From: Dyadobacter flavalbus
Lineage (GTDB): Bacteria; Bacteroidota; Bacteroidia; Cytophagales; Spirosomataceae
NCBI RefSeq assembly: GCF_006149045.1
Contig: NZ_VBSN01000059.1
Location: 293,312 to 357,311, forward strand
Reading direction: 5' to 3'
DNA length: 64,000 nt
Shown: piece after piece, positions 45,372-54,532 of the stretch
Numbering within the stretch: the first letter of the stretch is position 1
Layout of the letters: each line of letters begins with the position of its first letter
Position numbers and translations under genes: made by a program
The notes under the pieces: generated by a model
What the model was told of the DNA's origin: nothing
The model's input: the letters and a program-made list of their open reading frames with translations, nothing else
The model's database searches: none

Positions 45372-47202
45372 AGCAACGGATTGGGTACCGGCCGATGGTC
45401 TTCGGCTTGAACAAGCAGCTATTGACGTAATCACCCAGGCCGGGCACTTTTTGGTCGTAGCAGGTCCGGGAGCTGGAAAAACTGAATTACTTGCTCAGAA
45501 AGCAGCTTTCTTGCTACAAACCAATCAATGTCAATATCCTAGACGTATTCTGGCCATAAGCTTCAAACGGGATGCATCCTATAACTTAAAGGATCGTGTC
45601 CGCCTTCGCTGCGGCAAGGAGCTTTCATTGCGTTTTGATTCATGGACTTTTGATACGTTCGCAAAGCTACTACTCGACCACTTTCGTAACCAACTGCCTC
45701 ATGACCTAAAAGTTTCGAAGGACTACCAGGTATTATTGAATGAGAAGACGATATTGGACTATTATGAAGGTGTTGATCGCGACTTTCGCTTTCAGAACCA
45801 AGACACCAAGCTAATGTCATTTCACACCCATTCAGCATTTCCTCTTCATAGTAATTCAAAAGGAGACATTGCGCGAGTAAATACCTGGCGACAAATGCTT
45901 GGCTCGACTCCTTCCAAGCTGACTTTTAAGATGATCATGCGGCTAGCCGAATATATCATCAGGAGCAATGAACCGGTAAGGTCTTTCCTTAGACAGACCT
46001 ATAGTCATGTGTTTCTCGACGAGTTTCAGGATGCTACGTCCATTCAGTACGAGTTCTTTAAGAGCTGTTTTTGGGGAAGTGATTGCCAGGTTACAGCCGT
46101 GGGTGACGACAAACAGCGGATAATGTTGTGGGCAGGTGCGAAGGAAACTGTTTTTGAAGATTATCAAAAAGAACTGCAAGCGATTTTGAAAACGTTGAAA
46201 ATGAATTTCCGCTGTGCACCACGCCTAGTAGCCTTGCTTAATTATTTAACCGAACATCTTTTAGGGAAAACTGACTTTGCGGAACCGGACAGCCGGAAAC
46301 CGTTGGATGAGGGCGAGTGTTTTCTCTGGAATTATAGCTCAGAGAAAGCTGAAATGGCCTCCCTTCTAAAACAAGTTAAATATTGGATTGAAATTGACGG
46401 ACTAAAAGCAAACGAAATCTGCATCTTGGTCAAAGGGAGCCTGCAAACATATGTGGGCAATCTAATTGCTTATTTTCAGAAAAATGGCTTAGCTGCTAGG
46501 GATGAAAGTCTATTGCAGGATTTGATTGGCCAGGAGCTGGTGCAATACTTTATTCACGCATTTTATGTCATCTATGACGAAAGGTCGGGAGAGTCAAAAA
46601 GGATCTGTCTCTCGTTTTTGGCTAATACTAGCACCGAGATGACTGACGAGCATCTGCTTTCATTAGAAAAATCGTTCTATAAATTTACCCGCAAAGTCCG
46701 GGAGACTTATAAACCTTCTAAGAAGAGTGAAATTGATCTGATTGTTAAAGAATTGATAGAATTTGCAGGAAGGAGCCGTATAAAAAATGCTTATCCAATC
46801 TATACGAATGATACCTTTCTGGACCTGACTATTACCCAGTTCATTCAAGAGCTGAAACTAACTGTGGTTCCCGGTCAAGGCATCGTAAGGGCAATACAAC
46901 GTTTTGCTGGAGAAAATACAATTCCAGTAATGACGGTTCATAAAAGCAAGGGCCTGGAATATCACACAGTAATTTTTGTGGGGTTGGAAGACAGAGCATT
47001 TTGGACTTATAAAAACCAAGCTAGCGAAGATAACTGCACTTTCTTTGTGGCGCTGTCGCGGGCGAAGCAAAGGGTGGTTTTCACGTTCTCCCAATCCAGA
47101 ACGGATGGCTATGGAAACATTCGTATTCAAAAGGTAAGTGCAATAAAGGAAATTGTCGACACGCTTACGCAATCCGGCTTGGTGGACGTGGCCGACATGT
47201 AA
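45358..47202 (+). CDS. gajB: GajB: UvrD/Rep-type helicase (Gabija)
   Basis: A 614-residue SF1 helicase-like protein. Motif I is AGPGAGKTELL (about 35-45), motif II FLDEFQD (about 218-224), motif III AVGDDKQRIMLWAGA (about 246), motif V MTVHKSKGLEYHTVIF (about 523) and motif VI VALSRAKQR (about 563). The start codon lies inside the end of gajA, indicating coupling. In Gabija, GajB binds GajA and senses DNA ends. It is followed after 89 bases by the convergent last gene of a second, similar operon. Confidence 0.9.
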   Translation: MRRIKATDWVPADGLRLEQAAIDVITQAGHFLVVAGPGAGKTELLAQKAAFLLQTNQCQYPRRILAISFKRDASYNLKDRVRLRCGKELSLRFDSWTFDTFAKLLLDHFRNQLPHDLKVSKDYQVLLNEKTILDYYEGVDRDFRFQNQDTKLMSFHTHSAFPLHSNSKGDIARVNTWRQMLGSTPSKLTFKMIMRLAEYIIRSNEPVRSFLRQTYSHVFLDEFQDATSIQYEFFKSCFWGSDCQVTAVGDDKQRIMLWAGAKETVFEDYQKELQAILKTLKMNFRCAPRLVALLNYLTEHLLGKTDFAEPDSRKPLDEGECFLWNYSSEKAEMASLLKQVKYWIEIDGLKANEICILVKGSLQTYVGNLIAYFQKNGLAARDESLLQDLIGQELVQYFIHAFYVIYDERSGESKRICLSFLANTSTEMTDEHLLSLEKSFYKFTRKVRETYKPSKKSEIDLIVKELIEFAGRSRIKNAYPIYTNDTFLDLTITQFIQELKLTVVPGQGIVRAIQRFAGENTIPVMTVHKSKGLEYHTVIFVGLEDRAFWTYKNQASEDNCTFFVALSRAKQRVVFTFSQSRTDGYGNIRIQKVSAIKEIVDTLTQSGLVDVADM

Positions 47203-47291
47203 ATAGCAACCGAAAACTCCAAAATACCTTGGTAGATGGACGAGCACATAATGTAAACCTTAAGACCTGATTGGCGCTGCGGAATGCTCGA

Positions 47292-47849
47292 TTATAGTAC
47301 AGGATAGATCGGTAGCCAGCCGAACGCCTCTTCAAACTTAGAGCGATATACGGTAGCAACTTTTCCAGGTGCTTTCCGAACATATTCTTCAGCTAGCTCT
47401 TGTTCTTTGAGAGACAGATTAGACAGATAATCCAATGCTTCTTCTACTGTTGCGATTCGCCCTCTTTCATCGTTAAACTTGGGCCCGAGATTTGTCCAAA
47501 TAACGGCATCAATATCCTTGCTCTGAAGCCAACTATGTATTGTCTTTTTGACGGCATTTTCAGGGACTAGGTCAAGCCTCTTTAGCATACCAATTGGCTT
47601 GGCCGTCGGGCAGTTTTCTCGGTCTCTTAACGATTCAATTGCTTCCGGAATATTGCTTGTCGTCATCAATGACCAGTAGGTGAAAGTAAGGGGGAACAAA
47701 TCGCAAATTACCAGCGTGAGTCTGCCGTCCTGCGACGTTCTTAGAAACTCAATAGGTAGTTGAGGCCCATCGTCGCGCCAATTTTTATCGACCAGAAGGT
47801 CGCCGGGCTTCCAGATAAGAGATCCCCACCCAATACATCCGATTTGCAT
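47292..47849 (-). CDS. GGCT-like protein, third gene of second OLD/UvrD operon
   Basis: A 185-residue protein. The start IGCIGWGSLIWKPG resembles the nucleotide/glutamyl-binding loop (YGSL) of gamma-glutamylcyclotransferase-like folds. It is followed by LPIEFLRTSQDGRLTLVICD, a pattern found in bacterial relatives. I start at MQIGCIGWGS (47849) because the motif normally opens the protein; the frame extends upstream to 47912, overlapping the helicase gene. It lies at the end of a three-gene operon with an OLD nuclease and UvrD helicase. GGCT folds release 5-oxoproline from glutamyl peptides. An effector or modulator role in defence is inference. Confidence 0.6.
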   Translation of the reverse strand: MQIGCIGWGSLIWKPGDLLVDKNWRDDGPQLPIEFLRTSQDGRLTLVICDLFPLTFTYWSLMTTSNIPEAIESLRDRENCPTAKPIGMLKRLDLVPENAVKKTIHSWLQSKDIDAVIWTNLGPKFNDERGRIATVEEALDYLSNLSLKEQELAEEYVRKAPGKVATVYRSKFEEAFGWLPIYPVL

Positions 47850-47889
47850 AAGATTAATAAATAACAGTAACAGTTGATGATAAAGCTCT

Positions 47890-49650
47890 CTAAATCGGCC
47901 GCTGGATGTCAAATAATGTCGTGAGGGTAGCTTCCTGAGTGGCCGTTAGAGAAGGAACACTAATAAATAATCTATTTCTTGCCCTACTCAAAGCGACATA
48001 CCTCACTCGCTGTTCCTCAGCATTCAAATCCGGAGACATCAGATAGCCAACGTCGGAGCTGCCAAGCATGGTCACAAACACATTGTCAAATTCATCACCC
48101 TTCGCCTTATGGATCGTTTTACAGGGAGACACGTCATTTTTTGTGTCCACAAATAATCCTACCTGAGCAAAAGTATTGTTCGTGTAAAAGTCTTTGATCG
48201 TTCCACGTATAAGTGAAGGGATCGAAGCATTGACATGTGTTTTTACAAGTTCGTAAAAAGAATAGAGCGGCTCATTATTATATGAGGAGTATCGGGACAG
48301 TAGCAACGACAACTGGTGGAAGGATTTTTTCCTCCGTAGCACTTTGTCCGAAATACCGCTATTGTTCTTTTCCATTTCTTTTATTGCTTCTTTATATCTG
48401 CCCTCAACGCCTAGCTCCACAGCCCTAATGCATCGAACAACTACCTTCACCCGATCGGCATTGTCCTTGGCAAAAAGCTCGTCCAAAAGATTTACGCTTG
48501 GAATAGCGGCATTGTAAAGTCGTTTCATGGCATTGACCATAACGTTGTCTCGCGAAAGACTTATAAGGGCTTCGTTCCCACAAATACTTTGTGCATAAGT
48601 GAAAGCGTGTTCTTTGGTGCCCACATAAAGTACTGGTTTTGCACCTGGAACATTTCGCAAAGGCTTTTGCCGAAGGTCAGGCCTAAGGTGGTTCAGCACC
48701 TGAACAATTTTGTCGGTGCTTCGTCTATTGTCTTCAATAAGAAAATCTTGTTGATTGACTAAAGTGAACCTGTCGAAGTCCGCAGAGGATGTTCCCTGGA
48801 AACTATAGATCGCTTGTGCCCTGTCTCCGATAACCCCTACGATGGTCTCTTTCTGTGCAATAAGCTTAATAATTTCCGTTTGTACCGGGTTTGTGTCCTG
48901 AAACTCATCGATAAAAAAGTACGGGAATTTTGCTTGCAAGACGGTGACAATGAAGGGATATTGAGTTATGAGCTTATGTCCAAAAAACAATATATCCTCA
49001 TGATGTAGCCTCCCTTTACGCCAGAAGATCTTCTTATACTCGAGCAATGCCGGTGCCAGCTTATCTAGACATCCCGTTTTTCCCAGGCGTGTATTTGTTG
49101 CGATGTCATATGCTTTGGAATTATCTGCTGAGATTAGTAGGTCCCTGCTCTCGAATTTGTAATCAATGGACGACAACCAATTACCTAATGCCTTCAAATT
49201 GCCTTCCAATTTCAGCAATTGGTTTCTAGTGTATGGATTGCTTAGCCTCGCAAGGTTAGGATGAGCATCGACCCATTCCTTTATGTACTTACGGGAAATG
49301 AAATGTTCGTCGTGGCCGTCCATATACTTGACATTGAAGTCATATTGACTGGCAATGAAATGCATGTAAGGCTTGATGATATTATTGTATATAAAACTGT
49401 GTATGGTAGAAGTTTCGATCCTATCGGCGCCTTCATTAAGCCTGCTAATTATTGTGTCCGCTGCAGTGTTTGTATAGGTGATACAGGCAACTTTTCGATA
49501 AGACCCCAATCTTCTAGAGTTTGTGAGTACGTTTTTTATATGAGCTACCAACCAATGGGTTTTTCCCGCCCCTGGACCTGCTTTAACTTTGAAAGGCTTC
49601 TCAATATCAATTGCATCATCTGACGCAATGGTAGTTACTGACATATCCAA
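47890..49650 (-). CDS. UvrD/Rep-type helicase of second Gabija-like operon
   Basis: A 586-residue SF1A helicase: motif I KAGPGAGKTHWL (23-34), Ia CITYTNTAADTI (about 55), II FFIDEFQDTNP (about 247), III VIGDRAQAIYSFQG (about 278), V TIHKAKGDEFDNVFV (about 523), VI RVRYVALSRARNRLFIS (about 552). Its start overlaps the end of the OLD gene by 16 bases. It is closer to canonical UvrD in motif III (QAIYSFQG) than the first pair's helicase, so the two pairs are not recent duplicates. Confidence 0.88.
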   Translation of the reverse strand: MDMSVTTIASDDAIDIEKPFKVKAGPGAGKTHWLVAHIKNVLTNSRRLGSYRKVACITYTNTAADTIISRLNEGADRIETSTIHSFIYNNIIKPYMHFIASQYDFNVKYMDGHDEHFISRKYIKEWVDAHPNLARLSNPYTRNQLLKLEGNLKALGNWLSSIDYKFESRDLLISADNSKAYDIATNTRLGKTGCLDKLAPALLEYKKIFWRKGRLHHEDILFFGHKLITQYPFIVTVLQAKFPYFFIDEFQDTNPVQTEIIKLIAQKETIVGVIGDRAQAIYSFQGTSSADFDRFTLVNQQDFLIEDNRRSTDKIVQVLNHLRPDLRQKPLRNVPGAKPVLYVGTKEHAFTYAQSICGNEALISLSRDNVMVNAMKRLYNAAIPSVNLLDELFAKDNADRVKVVVRCIRAVELGVEGRYKEAIKEMEKNNSGISDKVLRRKKSFHQLSLLLSRYSSYNNEPLYSFYELVKTHVNASIPSLIRGTIKDFYTNNTFAQVGLFVDTKNDVSPCKTIHKAKGDEFDNVFVTMLGSSDVGYLMSPDLNAEEQRVRYVALSRARNRLFISVPSLTATQEATLTTLFDIQRPI

Positions 49651-51740
49651 TTAATTGATTCTTGTATATAGAAAGGAACATTGAATGCTTCCCTGGTGGG
49701 CATAGCCGGGCCTCCCTGAGGACTAGCAGTTACTACGGTCGGCAATTTAAGATTTGCTTCGAGGTGGTTGGCAAGTTCGAGTGCATTCTCACCTTTACCG
49801 ACAGAATTTAGATATCGTGTAGCTATCAAAGCTTTCTTTTTATCCTCATCCGTCCAAGAGGGATCCACGTTGGCGCTAATTGACGCCTTTAATAGGGTGT
49901 TAGAATCGCTCCGTCCAAGTCGGTTCAAAAAATCACTCAATGGGTTCCCTTTTTGATAAAAATCTATCAGATCCACGAGCTCTTTTCTATTTGTGATTGA
50001 CTTGGTTAAAAGTATTTTCGAGTTTGCGTTTGATAAGCTAAGTTCATACTCAAATGTTTTGCCCTTAGCATGGTTTTGCCCAAAGAATCGGATGTTACGG
50101 TGAGCAATGTACTTCGATATTTTCGTGGTTAAATGATCCTGATAAGTATAATTCGCGGCATCCTGTTCAAATTCGAACGGGTAGCACCTAACAAAATAAG
50201 AATCATCATTTAGCTTTCGTTCCGGATCACGATCTTTGATACAAACGACTTTTTTAGGAATAGCATAGGGGTTGTCAGTATCAAAAAGCATGAGAAAATA
50301 GTCAAAAAACCTGCCTCCGACTGGAACGACAGCAATATGGTGGTCCTCAAGGTGTTTACCGCAGTACTTTGCTAGTGTAGGGACCAGCAGCTCCTCCGCT
50401 AGTCCTTCGACCAGCATAACCTTCTGAGCAAATAGCATATCGGATCGTGTTGCATCGAGGAAACGTTGAACATACGCCTTTGCTTCTTTACCATCAGGAG
50501 TATCCGGGAATACCTTTCCCGGATACCCGGCGCTGATAATGCCATTTTCATTATGCAGGCAAATAATCTCGTCCAACGAAACAGCAGAGGTAATTTGGGT
50601 TGAATGAGTCGTCACGAATACCTGCCTTACCTTGCGTTCACTCATGTTTTCTTTCAGAAACTTGAGAAACTTATATTGCATTGAAGGGTGGAGATGAGCT
50701 TCTGGTTCTTCAATTGCCAAGACTGGAAAATTTTTTGCATTGCTGCCTAGATAATTGCCGTCGGCGTTGACTTGCATTTTGGCAAGCAAAAGGGACATAA
50801 AAATAAGATTGTTGTATCCCAGCCCATTGTGCGTTGCAGGTATGGTGATGTCCAGTCCGGAATAGCCGATAATAAGTTTTAGCGCGGAGTACAGTTCTAC
50901 GTCGGAGATCGCGCCGTCGAAGTCCGGAAGCGCGTTATTGAACGTGGCTCCTGTCTGGGTAGCATACGATAAAATATGTCGTTTGCCTGCTCTCATGCGA
51001 TTTTGCAGGTCCTCGATAAGTCTGCCTGCCTTTGTTGTGAACTCAGACTTTAGACCCTTAATTTCTGCGTGCTTCGCAGTTTTGCTTTTTATGCTCTCAT
51101 CGGCAGATTTGATCTCATAGTCCATAAAAAAATCGAGGACGTCACGAAGCATTGTGTTTTTTCCCGTGAACATATCCCTCTCTACATCCCTAATAGCATT
51201 CAAAAATTGAAAGTCAAATTTCTGGAGCGCATTGCTGTCAGCAACTAACTTGTTGTTCGGGTCTCCGCCATAGATTTTACTAGTGTAGAATCTCAAAAAG
51301 TCATGTCTAATGGCAATCCATGCGTCATTTTTATTCGCGCATGTAGCGAGGGTGTTCTTGTAATCCTCGTGTTTCTCATAGGGAAGGAAGAACTTATAGG
51401 TCAAGACAGCCTTATAAGGCTCGTCAAGCTTAGTCAACCAATCGGCCACCGTAACCAAGTCATCGCCCGTTAGATCTTCACCGGTGGTCTGATCTATCAC
51501 CATTGTGATGCTGACCTGTGGAGGTTCTGCCTGCAACTCTCCCAATGTAATATTCTTGGAAAAATCATCGATCTCTAGCCTTTTGGGCATGTTGTGATCT
51601 ATGAGAAGGCCTATCGCTTTTAGTAAACTGGTTTTTCCGGCATTGTTATGGCCGATAATTACATTTACGCCATCATTAAACTCAACTGTATTGTTAGGGA
51701 AATTTCTGAATCCCTCAATAATGATTTTGGATATGTACAT
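49635..51740 (-). CDS. OLD-family ATPase-Toprim nuclease (GajA-like), second operon
   Basis: A 701-residue protein from MYISKIIIEG (51740), which matches the family start better than 51767. Walker A is GHNNAGKT (30-37), Walker B LAIEEPEAHLHPS (about 338-350) and the His switch is VTTHSTQI (about 372). The Toprim domain has VMLVEGLAEELLVP (about 440) and CIKDRDPERK (about 500, D-x-D). It is probably a class 2 OLD nuclease that acts with the overlapping helicase gene as a second Gabija-like system. It is convergent to the first pair and differs in motif sequences throughout. Confidence 0.88.
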   Translation of the reverse strand: MYISKIIIEGFRNFPNNTVEFNDGVNVIIGHNNAGKTSLLKAIGLLIDHNMPKRLEIDDFSKNITLGELQAEPPQVSITMVIDQTTGEDLTGDDLVTVADWLTKLDEPYKAVLTYKFFLPYEKHEDYKNTLATCANKNDAWIAIRHDFLRFYTSKIYGGDPNNKLVADSNALQKFDFQFLNAIRDVERDMFTGKNTMLRDVLDFFMDYEIKSADESIKSKTAKHAEIKGLKSEFTTKAGRLIEDLQNRMRAGKRHILSYATQTGATFNNALPDFDGAISDVELYSALKLIIGYSGLDITIPATHNGLGYNNLIFMSLLLAKMQVNADGNYLGSNAKNFPVLAIEEPEAHLHPSMQYKFLKFLKENMSERKVRQVFVTTHSTQITSAVSLDEIICLHNENGIISAGYPGKVFPDTPDGKEAKAYVQRFLDATRSDMLFAQKVMLVEGLAEELLVPTLAKYCGKHLEDHHIAVVPVGGRFFDYFLMLFDTDNPYAIPKKVVCIKDRDPERKLNDDSYFVRCYPFEFEQDAANYTYQDHLTTKISKYIAHRNIRFFGQNHAKGKTFEYELSLSNANSKILLTKSITNRKELVDLIDFYQKGNPLSDFLNRLGRSDSNTLLKASISANVDPSWTDEDKKKALIATRYLNSVGKGENALELANHLEANLKLPTVVTASPQGGPAMPTREAFNVPFYIQESINWICQ

Positions 51741-52091
51741 ATAGCGATTTTTACGGTATAGAAGCAACCAGCATTAGATTTTCATATCCAACCTGTTTGC
51801 GGAAGGTTCATGCCATAAAACTAGTCTTTTCTTATCAAAAAATTATTTTATTAACGGATAACAAGTTGCCTTGGAAACGTGACAGTTAGTTGTTAGTGAT
51901 TTTAGATTTTTTGAACTACCTGAATTAGTTTTTAGGAGCCTCATCATTCAGAAAAGCACTGTCAGTTTTGGGCGGCGCCAGGCTTTCGAATGGATTTAAA
52001 TACACCTCAAGTAAAGGGATATATTTACCATCTCATAAGCGAACCTAGGCAAATAGATTTTCATAGAATCCATTTTATCCTATTTACTCAT
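51741..52091. other. Promoter region of second operon and possible gene relic
   Basis: About 350 bases. It must contain the promoter of the minus-strand operon. From 51990 a short plus-strand frame (MDLNTPQVKGYIYHLISEPR) runs into the end of the IS3 element at 52092, and could be the start of a gene split by it. Confidence 0.35.
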
Positions 52092-53292
52092 TGTAAGTGT
52101 CCCCATTTGTCAGACAGCCATTTCTTTAGTTTCTTCTTTTCTCATCAGTATGTGTTTCCGTTCAATTGGCGTCATGTTTTGAAGTCCTTCATGAGGCCGC
52201 CTATGATTGTATTCATCGATCCATTCTTCTGTCAGTTGCCTGACTTGGTCGAGATCAAAAACAAATATGCTCGAGCACCGCTTCCCGGTAAAGACGGTTA
52301 AAACGTTCAATATAACCGTTCTGCATTGGTTTCCCTGGCTGGATAAATTGATTTGCAATCTTTTTATCTTCACACCACAACTGAAAATTTTTTGAGGTAA
52401 ATTCAGGACCATTATCGGATCTTATAGAATCAGGAGCACCTCTTTGCGCGATAACTTTCTCCAAAGTCCTGATAATACGCTTAGATGATAGGGAAGTATC
52501 AACGTCAATTACTAAGGCCTCTCTTGTACCGTCATCAATTACATTAAACGTCCTGAATTTCCGGTTTCCGACCATACTATCGCTCATGAAATCTACACTC
52601 CAGCTTTTATTAACCCGGTCTGGTTCTACCAAAGGTTGTTTAACTCTTACTGGCAACCTTCTTTTCCCTTTTCGTTTCTTAATTAGCTTTAACAGCTTAT
52701 AAATCCTATACACCTTCTTATGATTCCAGGCCTTCCCTGATTTTCTCAGATAGGCAAATAGCTTCCGAAAACCATAGGATGGATGCTTAAAGGCCAGTTC
52801 CTGAAGGGAATCGATAACTAAGGTATCATTCTTTTTGCTTCTATAATAATATTGGGAGCGTACTAGTTTAACTATTTTACAGGCCCTGCTTACGGCAATA
52901 TTATGCTCCTGAACAATCTCTTCCGTTAATTGCCTTTTTGCGGCAGAGCCCAGCCTTTTTTTGTAAAAAGTTCTTTAAGGATATGATTGTCCAGACTTAA
53001 ATCGGCATACATCCGCAGCGGCGGCCGCTTCTTTTATCGGGCATTTTCTTCCTCCAGATCTTTAAGCCGTTTGACGTCAGAAGTTTCCATACCACCATAC
53101 CGGCTTTTCCAAGTGTAAAAAGTTGCCTCAGAAATACTATGTTAGCGGCAGATTTCCTTTGTAGGAATTCCAGATTCCTGTTGTTTGAGAATTGAGACGA
53201 TCTGCGTCTCTGTGAATCGCGTCTTTTTCATCAGTTTAAAATTAAGTGTTTTTCTCAACTTTTAAACTGTCTGGTTTTTAGGGACACTTACA
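52092..53292 (-). mobile_element. Degenerate IS3-family insertion sequence
   Basis: A 1201-base element whose ends are inverted repeats starting TGTAAGTGTCCC and sharing a later CAGACAG. The transposase on the minus strand is broken by several stops and frameshifts. I see no matching 3-bp target duplication (TCA or CAT against ACC/CCC). Confidence 0.8.
52110..53231 (-). pseudogene. IS3-family transposase remnant (OrfA+OrfB)
   Basis: Decayed. OrfA starts MKKTRFTETQIVSILKQQES at 53231 and meets a TAA at IPTKEICR-stop-HSISEATFY, where families have CREHGIS. A frameshift follows at EEENAR. The OrfB core (DDE domain) is readable at 52713-52255: SWSVDFMSD (first Asp), IRSDNGPEFTSKNF (second Asp) and NGYIERFNR (Glu). 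A last frameshift near 52260 separates EWIDEYNHRRPHEGLQNMTP. It cannot make an active enzyme. Confidence 0.85.
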
Positions 53293-53383
53293 ACCCTCAG
53301 TCGAGAAATTGGGAGGCTATTATTACTGACGCAACAGGGGAGATTTTCACTTATTTATTTTAAATTTATAAATACAAGTTTTT
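53293..53383. other. Possible C-terminal gene relic beside IS3
   Basis: Just after the IS3 end, a plus-strand frame reads SRNWEAIITDATGEIFTYLF and stops near 53361. It looks like the end of a real protein. It may be the 3' remnant of a gene destroyed by the element. Confidence 0.3.
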
Positions 53384-53418
53384 AACAAAAACAGCCCACT
53401 CAGTTATGTGCAGGCTGT
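53384..53418 (-). terminator. Terminator of the toxin-antitoxin-chaperone operon
   Basis: On the minus strand, ACAGCC pairs with GGCTGT (plus positions 53391-53418, extended by CAC/GTG), followed by a T-rich run (plus 53384-53390). It lies 168 bases past the stop at 53586. Confidence 0.6.
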
Positions 53419-53585
53419 AAGTACTACTTCAAACAAACACGATGTCAGACATCATGGTATGGTACTACCTTAATCAGGTGTATGTCATTGTACTCCGGAA
53501 TTATCACTATGTTTTCTTCAGGTATAATAGCTATTGAAAACAGAATACCGTTTTTAAGCCAGTTTTATTTGAAAATTATTCAAGC

Positions 53586-54011
53586 CTAGCTAACAAGTAC
53601 TTTGGTTTTAACTAATGCATCTGCATTCAGATATGGCATTATGTATTTATTATAGGAAGTATTTTCCGTCTTAGCATGTAATATACCTCTGGTTGTTGCT
53701 AGTGTCAAATCTGCAAGATGCTTGACAAATGACATTGGTATTTCTACTTGTTTATCTTTGATATCAAATCTTTTCCAATCTTCAGGCTTGATAAAGTAGT
53801 AAACTGAAACGGATATTTTTATAAAAGCATTTCCATTGGACATAATACCAAAGTCCGTAAAACATCTTATAGAGTAAACTTTGGAATCTACTTGGTAATT
53901 AACACCTGCAAAAATCGACATATTTCTTTCATCAATTTCAACATCTGACATTGTGGCAAATTGATCAGTAACGACTTTTGAAATTTGATAGGTTACTTCT
54001 TTGTTCATCAT
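53586..54011 (-). CDS. SecB-like chaperone of a TAC system
   Basis: A 141-residue protein. The C-terminal part, IPMSFVKHLADLTLATTRGI followed by NKYIMPYLNADALV, follows the pattern of SecB (a PYARE-like helix, then L-x-x-x-G, then PINFDALF). The beta-rich N-terminal part fits the SecB fold. It is the last gene of a three-gene operon with an HTH antitoxin-like gene six bases upstream. In toxin-antitoxin-chaperone systems a SecB-like protein folds and protects the antitoxin. The family is inferred from weak sequence similarity plus context. Confidence 0.6.
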   Translation of the reverse strand: MMNKEVTYQISKVVTDQFATMSDVEIDERNMSIFAGVNYQVDSKVYSIRCFTDFGIMSNGNAFIKISVSVYYFIKPEDWKRFDIKDKQVEIPMSFVKHLADLTLATTRGILHAKTENTSYNKYIMPYLNADALVKTKVLVS

Positions 54012-54017
54012 GCTATA

Positions 54018-54530
54018 TTATTGACTTTGAAGTAATTTTATATTTGGATACAACTGCATAATTCTTCCATTGTTCACTTCGTGTAATTCTTCATAATTTG
54101 AAGAAGCTATTGGCTGAGAAATTTCATACCTTTCTCTTAGCATTGCTGCATAAATGATTGTACCCATTAAAATTACGGCTTCAGATGCTCCACGAATCTC
54201 AGTTGGCTTGGATTCTACCGAGTTCAAATCAGTAGACATCAAGTTTATACCAACAGCTTTTCTCAACTTATCTACGGTTGCAAAAGTAAAATTTTCTGAC
54301 CCTTTTAACCATCGATTAACTTGTTGCCGCGAAACATTCATTTTTAATGCTAGCTCATTTTGACTCATTCCAATTTTTCGAAGCTGTCGCAGAACTTGCA
54401 ATGCTACTTGCTGCGAGTGGTGTAACCACTCCTTATTTTCTTCCTGAAATTTTTCATCTTCCAGCCAGTCGCTCGGTTCATCCGAAATCAAATGCTGGAT
54501 CTTGGTATAAAAATCTTCTTTATTGCTCAT
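54018..54530 (-). CDS. XRE-family antitoxin-like regulator
   Basis: A 170-residue protein with a central Cro/C1-type HTH (about 50-95): LRKIGMSQNELALKMNVSRQ, then VNRWLKGSENFTFATVDKL. An acidic N-terminal helix precedes it, and a Pro- and Ser-rich C-terminal tail follows (about 100-170), which could be the chaperone-dependent segment described for TAC antitoxins. It starts two bases after the stop of the upstream gene and ends six bases before the SecB-like gene, as expected for an autoregulated operon. Confidence 0.75.
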   Translation of the reverse strand: MSNKEDFYTKIQHLISDEPSDWLEDEKFQEENKEWLHHSQQVALQVLRQLRKIGMSQNELALKMNVSRQQVNRWLKGSENFTFATVDKLRKAVGINLMSTDLNSVESKPTEIRGASEAVILMGTIIYAAMLRERYEISQPIASSNYEELHEVNNGRIMQLYPNIKLLQSQ

Positions 54531-54532
54531 AA

